Below, piece by piece: positions 8,212 through 16,063 of a DNA stretch of 64,000 nt. This stretch comes from Allobosea sp. 47.2.35 (GTDB lineage: Bacteria > Pseudomonadota > Alphaproteobacteria > Rhizobiales > Beijerinckiaceae): assembly GCF_024655635.1 (NCBI RefSeq), contig NZ_JANLGI010000004.1:186001-250000 (forward strand), given 5' to 3'. The notes below the pieces were generated by a model, which saw only the letters and a list, made by a program, of their open reading frames with translations, ran no database searches and was not told where the DNA came from. Every line of letters begins with the position of its first letter. Positions within the stretch are counted from its first letter, which is position 1. Made by a program: the position numbers and the translations under genes.

Positions 8212-9738
8212 CTAGCGCAGCAACCTGAGCAGCCCCGTCACCTTGAGCAGGCCGCCCGCGAGCACGGCGTAGAGCACGGCCGCGACGGCGGACACCAGCA
8301 GGACCGCCATCAGGAGCGGCTCGAAGGGCAGGGCGGCCGTCAGCTTGAGCGCGAGCGGCTTGCCCCACCAGGCCAGCAGGCCGCAGATAGCCGCCACGCT
8401 GCAGATGATCGCCGCGAAGCCGGGCAGGCGCCGGTCGAGCGCGGTCAGGCCGCGTCGCCGCGCCAGCACGAAGAGTACGATCAGGTTGACCCAGGCGCCG
8501 GCCGCCGTCGCCAGGGCCAGTCCGGGTGCGCCCCAGTCGCGCCAGAGCAGGAGCTTGATCGCGACATTGCAGGCGATGGCCGCGAGCGCGACCAGCATCG
8601 GCGTCATCGTGTCGCCGCGCGCCTGGAAGGCCGAGACCTGCGTGCGGATCATCACGATCGCCGGCAGGCCGAGCGCATAGGCGAACAAAACCGCGCCGGC
8701 CGCCGCGCTCGCCGGTGCATCGAACTCGCCGCGTTGAAACAGCCCGGCGATCATCATCTCGGGAACAGCGACGAAGGCCGCGACGAAGGGCGCACTGGCG
8801 GCGAGCGAGATCGCGATGGCGCGGCTCTGGGCGCGATTGGCGGCGGCCTCGTCGCCCCGTGCGATGGCGCGGCTCATGGCGGAAAGCGCGACGGTGCCGA
8901 CCGCGATCGCGATCAACCCGAGCGGCAGCTGGTAGAGCCGCTCGGCATAGTAGAGCGCGGCATAGCCGCCGCGCGGCAGCATCGAGGCGATGATGCCGTC
9001 GGTGAAGATCGCGATCTGCACGCCGGCCGAGCCGATCACGGCCGGCCCGAACACCTTGAGGAAATGCCTGACGCCGGCATCCATGCGCGGGCGCACCACC
9101 TTGCCGGAGACGCCGGCTCGCCGCGCCGCGACATAGAGCAGGATCCATTGCGCCACGCCGGAGATCGCGACGCCCCAGGCGGCGGCATGGGCCGCGCTCG
9201 GGAACAGGAAGGGCACGGCCAGCGCAGCGACGATGAAGACGTTGAGCAGGATCGGCGCGGCGGCGAAGGCGGCATAGCGCTCGACGGCATTGAGCGTCGC
9301 GCCGAGGAACGTGACCATGGTCACGAACAGCAGATAGGGGAAGGTGATCCGCGTCAGTGCGACCGCGAGCTCGAAGACCGCCGGGTCCTTGGTGAAGCCC
9401 GGCGCCAGCACGGTCACCAGCCAGGGCATCAAGGGCAGGGCCAGTGCCAGCAGGACGATCTGCACGATCAGCTGGATGGTGAAGAGCCGGTCGGCGAAGA
9501 GATTGGCGGCCTCGCGTCCCTCTTTCTCGGCGATCAGTGCATAGGTCGGCACATAGGCCTGGTTGACGGCGCCTTCGCCGAAGATCGCGCGAAAATGGTT
9601 GGGCAGACGCAGCGCGACCGAGAAGGCGTCCATGATCGCGCCGGCGCCCAGCACGGCCGCCAGCACGATGTCACGGACGAATCCGGTGATCCGCGAGATC
9701 AGCGTATAGCCGCCGACCGACAGGATGCTCTTGAGCAT
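8212..9738 (-). CDS. murJ: Lipid II flippase MurJ (MviN)
   Basis: A 508-residue polytopic protein with about 13-14 transmembrane helices. The N-terminal SVGGYTLISRITGFVRD start, FGEGAVNQAYVPTY near residue 55 and later PRGGYAALYYAERLYQLPLG are distinctive of MurJ. It belongs to the MOP exporter superfamily and moves lipid-linked peptidoglycan precursor across the inner membrane. The GT2 glycosyltransferase gene lies 6 bp upstream on the same strand, so both are probably one transcript read from near 10.8 kb. MurJ is essential in most bacteria. Confidence 0.95.
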   Translation of the reverse strand: MLKSILSVGGYTLISRITGFVRDIVLAAVLGAGAIMDAFSVALRLPNHFRAIFGEGAVNQAYVPTYALIAEKEGREAANLFADRLFTIQLIVQIVLLALALPLMPWLVTVLAPGFTKDPAVFELAVALTRITFPYLLFVTMVTFLGATLNAVERYAAFAAAPILLNVFIVAALAVPFLFPSAAHAAAWGVAISGVAQWILLYVAARRAGVSGKVVRPRMDAGVRHFLKVFGPAVIGSAGVQIAIFTDGIIASMLPRGGYAALYYAERLYQLPLGLIAIAVGTVALSAMSRAIARGDEAAANRAQSRAIAISLAASAPFVAAFVAVPEMMIAGLFQRGEFDAPASAAAGAVLFAYALGLPAIVMIRTQVSAFQARGDTMTPMLVALAAIACNVAIKLLLWRDWGAPGLALATAAGAWVNLIVLFVLARRRGLTALDRRLPGFAAIICSVAAICGLLAWWGKPLALKLTAALPFEPLLMAVLLVSAVAAVLYAVLAGGLLKVTGLLRLLR

Positions 9739-9744
9739 GAAGGC

Positions 9745-10776
9745 CTAGCGGATCAGCGGCGGCAGGGCATCGCCGCGCGGATGGTCGACGGTGCGGGCGT
9801 CGAAGCCGATACGCTCGCCGATCAGGTAGAGCGGCCGGCGCTTCACCTCGGCGAAGATGCGCCCGACATATTCCCCGATCATGCCGAGCGACAAAAGCTG
9901 GATGCCCGAGAAGAACATGATCGAGACGATCAGCGACGGGAAGCCGGGCAGGTCGGTGCCGAACAAGAGCGTGCGGAGCAGGAAGTAGACCGCGGAGAAC
10001 GCAGCGATCACGGCAATGATCGCTCCCGACCAGGTCGCGATCTTGAGCGGCACGGTCGAGAAGGAGGAGAGGCCGTCGAAGGCGAAGGAGAACAGCTTGC
10101 CGTATCTGAACTTGGACTGGCCGTGCTCGCGCTCGGCGACATGGAAGGGCACGCCGATGGAGCGGAAACCGACCCAGGCGTAGAGCCCCTTCGAGAAGCG
10201 CGCCCGCTCCGGCAGGGCCCGCAGGGCATCGACGGCCTTGCGATCGAGCAGGCGGAAATCGCCGGCACCTTCCGGCAGCGGGGTTTCGCCGAAATAGCCG
10301 AAGAGCCGGTAGAACAGCTTGGCGAAGCCGCGTTTCATCCGGGTCTCGCCGTCGCGGTCGGTGCGCTGCCCGTAAACATTGAGATAGCCCTCGCGCCACT
10401 TGGCGAGGAAGGCGGGGATGGTTTCCGGCGGGTGCTGGAGATCGGCATCCATGATCACGACAGCGTCGCCCAAAGCATGGTCGAGCCCGGCTGCGATCGC
10501 GATCTCCTTGCCGAAATTGCGGCTGAAGGAGACGGCACTGATACGCGGGTCTGCGGCGTTGAGATCGCGGATCGCGGCCAGGGTCTCGTCGCGGCTGCCG
10601 TCGTCGACGAAGACGATTTCCCATGACGCGACTTCGCCGGTCAGCGCGGTCCGCAACCGTTCGACGAGCAGCGACAGGTTGGCGGCCTCGTTATGCACGG
10701 GCACGACGATGGACAGCTCGGGCCAGCGGGAGGCCCGAGGCGTACGTTGAACCGGCTGGGACCCGATATCCGACAC
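9745..10776 (-). CDS. GT2 family membrane glycosyltransferase (DPM1/GtrB/ArnC-like)
   Basis: About 343 residues from a GTG start at 10776, chosen because GAAAGG precedes it by 6 nt; the frame stays open to 10923 without a better ribosome site. Motifs of the GT-A fold are clear: ELSIVVPVHNEAANL, VFVDDGSRDET and IMDADLQHPPE (metal/sugar-nucleotide aspartates), followed by two C-terminal membrane helices and IGEYVGRIFAE. This layout is that of polyprenyl-phosphate sugar transferases such as GtrB, ArnC and dolichol-phosphate-mannose-synthase-like enzymes, which load a sugar on undecaprenyl phosphate. The sugar is unknown. It lies upstream of murJ and divergent from a deacetylase gene, pointing to envelope glycan modification. 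Confidence 0.88.
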   Translation of the reverse strand: MSDIGSQPVQRTPRASRWPELSIVVPVHNEAANLSLLVERLRTALTGEVASWEIVFVDDGSRDETLAAIRDLNAADPRISAVSFSRNFGKEIAIAAGLDHALGDAVVIMDADLQHPPETIPAFLAKWREGYLNVYGQRTDRDGETRMKRGFAKLFYRLFGYFGETPLPEGAGDFRLLDRKAVDALRALPERARFSKGLYAWVGFRSIGVPFHVAEREHGQSKFRYGKLFSFAFDGLSSFSTVPLKIATWSGAIIAVIAAFSAVYFLLRTLLFGTDLPGFPSLIVSIMFFSGIQLLSLGMIGEYVGRIFAEVKRRPLYLIGERIGFDARTVDHPRGDALPPLIR

Positions 10777-10976
10777 GAACGACCTTTCAGCGAGGATGCA
10801 TCGCCTCGCAGGCGAGGCGCGACGCACAGAACCGCAAAGCTTGCCGCCCGACAAGCCCGGAATGGCCTGCCCTTTCATTCCGGCGCGGTCGATCCGGGTT
10901 CGCCTCCACAAAAGGGTTGCCACGACCGCGGAAACGGGCGACGGCGGCTCTGGCGCGCATGGAGGGCGAGAACGCG

Positions 10977-11810
10977 ATGGCGAATGGCTTTATCCTGTGT
11001 GCCGATGATTTCGCCATGACGGACGGCGTCAGCCGCGCGATTCTCGACCTGCTCGGGCGCGGCAAGCTGACGGCGACCGGGGCGATGACCAATCGCCCGC
11101 ACTGGCGCCGGCTCGCACCCGAGCTCCGCGTTTTCGCCGACAAGGCCGATCTCGGTCTGCATCTCAACCTGACCTGTGCGTCACCGCTCTCGGCGATGCC
11201 GCAACTCGCGCCCGGCGGCACTTTGCCGGGTCTCAAGGACCTTGCACGCGCCGCCGCGCTCTCACCGGCTGTGCGCAAGGAAATCGCGGCGGAGATCATG
11301 CGCCAACTCGATGCCTTCGAGGAGGCGCTGGGACGCCCGCCAGATTTCATCGACGGGCACCAGCATGTGCATGTTCTGCCCGGCGTGCGGCGCGCGCTGC
11401 TCGATTGCCTCGCCCGGCGCTATCCGGCCGGCTCGCTTTATGTCCGCGATCCCGCGGACCGTCCGGTGGCGATCAAGGCGCGCGGCGTCGCGGTCGGCAA
11501 GGCTTTCGTCATCGCCGGTCTCGCTGCCGGTTTCCGCAACGCGGCGCTGCGACGGGGCCTGCGCGTCAATCGCGGTTTTTCCGGCGTAGCGCCCTTCGAT
11601 CCGCAGCGGGATTTCGGCGCGGATCTCGCCCGCTTCCTGATCGCGCCGGGCTCGCGCCATCTCGTGATGTGCCATCCCGGCTTCATCGACGACGAGCTCG
11701 CCAGCCTCGATCCCGTCATCGCGACACGGCCTGTCGAGCACGCCGCCATCGCTGCCTTTGTACCGCCGCCGACCCTTCCGTTACGTCGCTTTGGCGCCCT
11801 GGAAGGCTGA
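10977..11810 (+). CDS. ChbG/HpnK (YdjC) family carbohydrate deacetylase
   Basis: A 277-residue protein. ADDF (9-12), HLNLT (62-66, His62), DGHQHVHVLP (126-135) and CHPG near residue 230 are the metal-binding and catalytic motifs of the YdjC/ChbG superfamily. Members remove acetyl groups from N-acetylated oligosaccharides or glycolipids; HpnK members are associated with hopanoid gene clusters, none of which is seen here. ATG 10977 was chosen because GGAGGGCGAG lies just before it. Divergent from the GT2 gene across about 200 bp; a shared job in modifying a lipid-linked sugar is a reasonable inference. Confidence 0.85.
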   Translation: MANGFILCADDFAMTDGVSRAILDLLGRGKLTATGAMTNRPHWRRLAPELRVFADKADLGLHLNLTCASPLSAMPQLAPGGTLPGLKDLARAAALSPAVRKEIAAEIMRQLDAFEEALGRPPDFIDGHQHVHVLPGVRRALLDCLARRYPAGSLYVRDPADRPVAIKARGVAVGKAFVIAGLAAGFRNAALRRGLRVNRGFSGVAPFDPQRDFGADLARFLIAPGSRHLVMCHPGFIDDELASLDPVIATRPVEHAAIAAFVPPPTLPLRRFGALEG

Positions 11811-11885
11811 TCGTCGAGGGCACGCCCGCAAGCGATTTGTTTACCGGCATCGGCCATTCTGTCGCAGGATTGGAGGCGCCGCGCT

Positions 11886-13610
11886 TTGCCGCAGCTTGCG
11901 CCGGTTTCGGAGATGATCGGCTCGATGAAGGTGTTCAGGCGCGCAGCCGGCGCGGGAGAGCCGGCGCAGCCGGGCAGGCAAGGCCTTGGCTCCCTCAGTC
12001 GGCAGATCGCGGCGGCAGCGGTGGCGATCGTCGCCATTGCCGTCGTCTTCGTGGTGATGGCGATCGCCCGATACAACGACGCCCGCACGCGGGCCGACCT
12101 CGACCAGAAGGTCACGGCGCTGACTCTGATGGTGGTCAACGCCGCGCCGTCGCTGATCCTGTCGCGGGACAACAGCACGCTCGGATACATCCTCGCCTCG
12201 CTGCAGCGCGATCCCGATTTCGATGCCGGCATCGTCGCCGACGATATCGCGAGCCTGGCTTCCGCCGGGCGCACCGTCGAGGCACGCCTGTCGCTGACGC
12301 CGCGCTGGCTGGCCGAGCGGATCGGCGAAGAGCCCTGGAATGCGCTGCAGACGCGCAACGAGATCGACATCGAGGACGATGTCTACCTGACCAAGATCTA
12401 TGCCGTCCGCGTCGGCAATCTGCAGAAGCAGATCGGCTACGTCGCCCTGCGCTTCGATAAGACGCGCCTCGTGGCACGCGCCGCCTGGGAACAGTTCGTG
12501 ACCATGGGGCTCGGCTTGCTCATCCTGCTCGTGCTCGGCCCGCTGCTCTGGTTCTCCTTGTCGCGGGCGATGCGCCCCCTGCGCAGCATGACCAAGGCGA
12601 TCGTCAGCATCTCCGACGGCAATCTCTCGACGCCGATCGACGCGCTCGGCCGGCGCGACGAGATCGGCGCGATCGCCCGCGCGCTCGGCGTCCTCAAGAT
12701 CCGCCTCGCCGAACGGGCGACGCTTGAGGAAAAGCAGAGCGCGGCCGAGGTCGAGAGGATCGCGCGCCAGCAGGGCGTCGACCATGCGATCACCTCGTTC
12801 CGCACGGAGGTCGGCCTCGCGCTCGAGGCCTTCAAGAGCAACGCCGAGCGGATGCGTGAGGCCTCCGACGGCCTTGCCCGCGTCGCGGCCGAATCCTCGG
12901 AGCGTGCGGCCCGCGCGGCCGACAACGCCCATGGTGCCTCCGGCAACGTCGAGAACGCCGCGCAGGCGGCCGAGGAGATGGGCGCTGCCATTCGGGAGGT
13001 GGAATTCCAGGTCCGCCGCGTCCGCACCGAGATCGTCGAGGCGGCTTCCGTCTCGCGCGACACGGCGGGCTCCGTGCAGGCGCTCGACGAAACCGCTCGC
13101 GCGATCGGCGAGGTCGTCAACCTGATCCGCGATATCGCCGCCCAGACCAACCTGCTCGCCCTCAATGCGACCATCGAGGCGGCGCGCGCCGGCGAGGCAG
13201 GCCGTGGCTTCGCCGTGGTGGCCAACGAGGTCAAGTCGCTGGCGGCCCAGACGGCCGACGCGACCGACCGCATCGTGGCGCAGGTCGCCGCGATCCAGGG
13301 CGCGACCGGCGAAGTCGTCGGCTCGATCCAGAACATCGCCGAGCGCATGAACGCCATCGAGAAATTCGCGAACTCGGTGGCGACCTCGATCGAGCAGCAG
13401 GCCATCGCGACCGGCGAGATCGCCAGCGGCGTCGCCATGGCCAGCACCTCGGCTCTTTCGGTGTCGAGCGATCTCAGCGTGCTCGCCGACAGCGTCGAGG
13501 AGACCGGGCGTTCGGCCGAACAGGTGCGTGGTGCGGCGGGCGAGGTTGCCGACCAGGCGCAGCGCCTCGACTCGACCGTCGACCAGTTCCTGCGCAACGT
13601 CGCGGCCTGA
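11886..13610 (+). CDS. Methyl-accepting chemotaxis protein
   Basis: A 574-residue transducer if translation begins at TTG 11886, which has GGAGG 7 nt upstream; ATG 11913 is an alternative. Order: short cytoplasmic N-terminus, TM1 at about 40-62, periplasmic sensor of about 145 residues with no recognised ligand fold, TM2 at about 208-230, HAMP, then a long coiled-coil signalling domain. The hairpin tip [20 protein letters not shown] is the highly conserved CheA/CheW contact region. No C-terminal CheR/CheB-tethering pentapeptide is visible. It is not next to che genes, so it is probably an orphan receptor feeding a chromosomal chemotaxis system. Confidence 0.93.
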   Translation: MPQLAPVSEMIGSMKVFRRAAGAGEPAQPGRQGLGSLSRQIAAAAVAIVAIAVVFVVMAIARYNDARTRADLDQKVTALTLMVVNAAPSLILSRDNSTLGYILASLQRDPDFDAGIVADDIASLASAGRTVEARLSLTPRWLAERIGEEPWNALQTRNEIDIEDDVYLTKIYAVRVGNLQKQIGYVALRFDKTRLVARAAWEQFVTMGLGLLILLVLGPLLWFSLSRAMRPLRSMTKAIVSISDGNLSTPIDALGRRDEIGAIARALGVLKIRLAERATLEEKQSAAEVERIARQQGVDHAITSFRTEVGLALEAFKSNAERMREASDGLARVAAESSERAARAADNAHGASGNVENAAQAAEEMGAAIREVEFQVRRVRTEIVEAASVSRDTAGSVQALDETARAIGEVVNLIRDIAAQTNLLALNATIEAARAGEAGRGFAVVANEVKSLAAQTADATDRIVAQVAAIQGATGEVVGSIQNIAERMNAIEKFANSVATSIEQQAIATGEIASGVAMASTSALSVSSDLSVLADSVEETGRSAEQVRGAAGEVADQAQRLDSTVDQFLRNVAA

Positions 13611-13643
13611 GCGGCGGCTCGGCTGGGTTGGGCATACCTGTCA

Positions 13644-13688
13644 TCCCGTGCGCGGTGCAGCGCGCAGCGTTGCGCCGCAGACACGGGA
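13644..13688. repeat. GC-rich palindromic intergenic element
   Basis: TCCCGTG (13644-13650) pairs with CACGGGA (13682-13688), enclosing a second inverted repeat GCGCA (13662-13666) / TGCGC (13671-13675). No reading frame with a ribosome site was found in 13611-13826. It resembles the dispersed GC-rich palindromes common between genes of Rhizobiales; genome-wide copy number cannot be assessed here. Confidence 0.5.
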
Positions 13689-13777
13689 CCGCGTGACGAG
13701 AAGGCGCCTTTCCGGGGGACGGTCCCGCATCTGCGCAGCGGCACTTCGCGCCGCGGCGCGTGCGGGAAGACACCCAC

Positions 13778-13804
13778 AAAAAAACGGGGCCGTGAGGCCC
13801 CGTT
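13778..13804 (-). terminator. Intrinsic terminator downstream of sodB
   Basis: Read on the minus strand, AACGGGGCC (complement of 13796-13804) pairs with GGCCCCGTT (complement of 13783-13791) around a 4-nt loop, followed by a T run matching the A run at 13778-13784. It lies about 23 bp past the sodB stop. On the plus strand there is no U-tract, so it is directional. Confidence 0.85.
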
Positions 13805-13826
13805 CTCGTATCCGGCTACCCGCCGA

Positions 13827-14423
13827 TTACTTGGCGGCGTCGAAACGCTCGGCCACGTAGTCCCAGTTCACCAGGCTTTCCAGGAAGGCCTTGAGATAGT
13901 CGGGGCGACGGTTGCGGTAATCGATGTAGTAGGAGTGCTCCCAGACGTCGACGCCGAGGATCGGGGTCGCGCCATGGACGAGCGGGCTCTCGCCGTTCGG
14001 AGTCTTGCTGACGGCGAGCTTGCCACCCTTGACCTCGAGCCAGGCCCAGCCCGAACCGAACTGGCCGACGCCGGCCGCGACGAAGTCTTCCTTGAACTTG
14101 TCGACCGAGCCGAACGAGTCGACGATCGCCTTCTCCAGCGCGCCCGGGATCTTGCCGCCGCCATTCGGCTTCATCCACTTCCAGAAGTGGAGGTGGTTGT
14201 AGTGCTGGCCGGCATTGTTGAAGACGGCGGGGTTCTTGCCATAGGAGCCCTTGACGATCTCCTCCAGCGACTTGCCCTCGAATTCCGTGCCCTTGATGGC
14301 GTTGTTGCCGTTGGTCACATAGGCGAGGTGGTGCTTGTCGTGATGGTACTCGAGCGTCTCCTTCGACATGAAGGGCTGGAGGGCATCATGGGCGTAGGGA
14401 AGATCGGGAAGGGTAAAGGACAT
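13827..14423 (-). CDS. sodB: Superoxide dismutase, Fe type
   Basis: A 198-residue Fe/Mn-family SOD. Metal ligands by alignment to E. coli FeSOD are His27 (EYHHDKHH), His77 (YNHLHFW), Asp159 and His163 (DVWEH). Gln73 (NNAGQ) occupies the Fe-type position, and the spot of the Mn-type glutamine near residue 144 is glycine, so an iron enzyme is favoured; cambialism cannot be excluded. It converts cytoplasmic superoxide to peroxide and oxygen. Start ATG 14423 follows GAGGAGAGGCCTC; the frame is open upstream but lacks family similarity there. A strong terminator follows. Confidence 0.95.
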   Translation of the reverse strand: MSFTLPDLPYAHDALQPFMSKETLEYHHDKHHLAYVTNGNNAIKGTEFEGKSLEEIVKGSYGKNPAVFNNAGQHYNHLHFWKWMKPNGGGKIPGALEKAIVDSFGSVDKFKEDFVAAGVGQFGSGWAWLEVKGGKLAVSKTPNGESPLVHGATPILGVDVWEHSYYIDYRNRRPDYLKAFLESLVNWDYVAERFDAAK

Positions 14424-14710
14424 GAGGCCTCTCCTCGGGCTGTGAAATCGCTTGAAATGAGAATGGCCTGCCAGGGGCAGGCTGAGCCGTGGAGGCCCTG
14501 CCATTCCCCGCGATAGTTAAGCGCCTGCGCGCCGGTCCACAACCGCTCCTGCTGCGAAAAGCATATGTCTTCTCGACAGGCCGCCACAATCGCGCCAGAT
14601 TTCTCACCCTAAGCCCTCTCGATTGGAAACGCTCCCTTATTCAATGCGTTAGATAGTGACGCGACGCTCGCTACGGCCTGGCGCCGGTCAGGCCCTGCAA
14701 GGATACCGAT

Positions 14711-16063
14711 TTGATCGCGATTTTTACCGTTCTGGGCCTGATCCTGACCGGCGGCGGCGCCTACGCCATCTATGACGGCTGGCCCTATCTGGTGCTTGAG
14801 CGGGGCTTCACCCAGGTCATCATCGGCTCGATCGCGAGTGGCTCCGGCCTGATCATGCTCTGCCTCGCCTGGATTCTGAAGGAAATCAGGGCAATACGGC
14901 GCGCGCTGGTCGAGGCGCTGGCGCCGCGTGCGGACCTGTCGGCTCCTGACGTCGCGGTGGCGGAGGTTGCGCCGGCCGTGACGGTCGCTATGCCGCGAGC
15001 CGAACATCCCTCGTTTTCACCTGCTGTCGCTCCTGTCGCCGTCGGTGCGGCGGCCGGCGCCTTGGCGACAGGCGCCGCGGCACACGCTCTGGCGGCCTCC
15101 GAGGCCGAAAGCCCCCCCGCTTCCGCTGAGACGCCGTCCTCGTCCGGTGACCGGGACCTGTTCGGCGCGCTCGTGACCCGGAATTTGCAGGAGCAGGAGG
15201 CGGTCTCAGGCGAACGGCCCGAGGAGGCTTCCGAGCCTGCGACGGCCTCGGCCGAGGAAGCCGAGCCGCTGCCCGACATGTTCGGAGAGGCGCTGTCCGC
15301 GGCGCCGCCGCAGCCCGCCCGATACCCCTTCACCTTCGAGCCGGATGAGCAAGGCTTGACTGAACCGGCCGCCGCGACGCTCGAAACGCCTGCTCAAGAG
15401 GAAACCTTCGTCGGATCGGATGAGCCGGGCGCCTCCGCCCACCTGTCCGCTGATGCCGAAGCGGACGGGCCGCCGCCGTCAGTCGAGCCGGAAGCCGAAC
15501 TTGACGAGTTCAGTGCCTTGCGAGCCAGCCTGGCGGGGCATCTCAACGAGCCGGAGCGTGAAGCCGGCCGCGTCGAGCCCTCCTTTTCGGCGGAGTCGGA
15601 CCCCTTCGCTGAAGCGGAGACCTGGATGGATCGCGCCTCGCCTCGCCGCGAGCCCTGGCTCGATTCACCGCCGGTCGAAGATCTGGAAGCCGTCGCGAAC
15701 GAGGAGGCTCCGGTCTGGCCGCCGCGAACCGAGGCCCCCGTCTTCGATATGCCGGTCGAGCCTGTGACCGTTGATGCAGAGGCTGAAGCGGGGCCCGATT
15801 TGCCTGTTCGCGAAGATGCCGACGACGCCGAGCCGGAGGTAGAGCTCGCGCCGGCTGGAGCCGAGGATGTTCCGGCCGCGGCGGACAGCCGTCCCGCGTC
15901 CGACGAGGGCATCGTCGGCGCCTATCAGGTCGGCGATGCGCATTTCACCATCTATGCCGATGGCTCGATACGGGCGCGGACGCCCGATGGCGAGTACAGC
16001 TTCGCCTCGATGGACGAGCTCAAGGTCTATCTCGCCAGCGAGAAGAGCCGGCTGGGCGTCTGA
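14711..16063 (+). CDS. Membrane-anchored protein with long acidic linker, unknown function
   Basis: A 450-residue protein not recognised by name, starting at TTG 14711. Two N-terminal hydrophobic helices (about 2-20 and 36-56) are followed by KEIRAIRRAL, a basic cytoplasm-facing stretch. Residues ~75-390 are Ala/Pro/Glu/Asp-rich, low in hydrophobics and probably disordered. A compact C-terminal module of about 45 residues (GAYQVGDAHFTIYADGSIRA and on to ELKVYLASEKS) looks folded, with beta strands and a final helix. The design suggests a membrane tether displaying a small domain in the cytoplasm. It diverges from sodB across 287 bp and abuts ptrB with no gap. Confidence 0.75.
   Translation: MIAIFTVLGLILTGGGAYAIYDGWPYLVLERGFTQVIIGSIASGSGLIMLCLAWILKEIRAIRRALVEALAPRADLSAPDVAVAEVAPAVTVAMPRAEHPSFSPAVAPVAVGAAAGALATGAAAHALAASEAESPPASAETPSSSGDRDLFGALVTRNLQEQEAVSGERPEEASEPATASAEEAEPLPDMFGEALSAAPPQPARYPFTFEPDEQGLTEPAAATLETPAQEETFVGSDEPGASAHLSADAEADGPPPSVEPEAELDEFSALRASLAGHLNEPEREAGRVEPSFSAESDPFAEAETWMDRASPRREPWLDSPPVEDLEAVANEEAPVWPPRTEAPVFDMPVEPVTVDAEAEAGPDLPVREDADDAEPEVELAPAGAEDVPAAADSRPASDEGIVGAYQVGDAHFTIYADGSIRARTPDGEYSFASMDELKVYLASEKSRLGV

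Noticed and set aside
7807..10626. 939-codon plus-strand open frame
   Set aside because: Gln/Arg/Asp/Gly-rich antisense of nitronate monooxygenase end, murJ and GT2; typical GC-rich shadow.
13783..13804. Plus-strand terminator for the chemoreceptor
   Set aside because: The T run exists only on the minus strand side, so the hairpin serves sodB.
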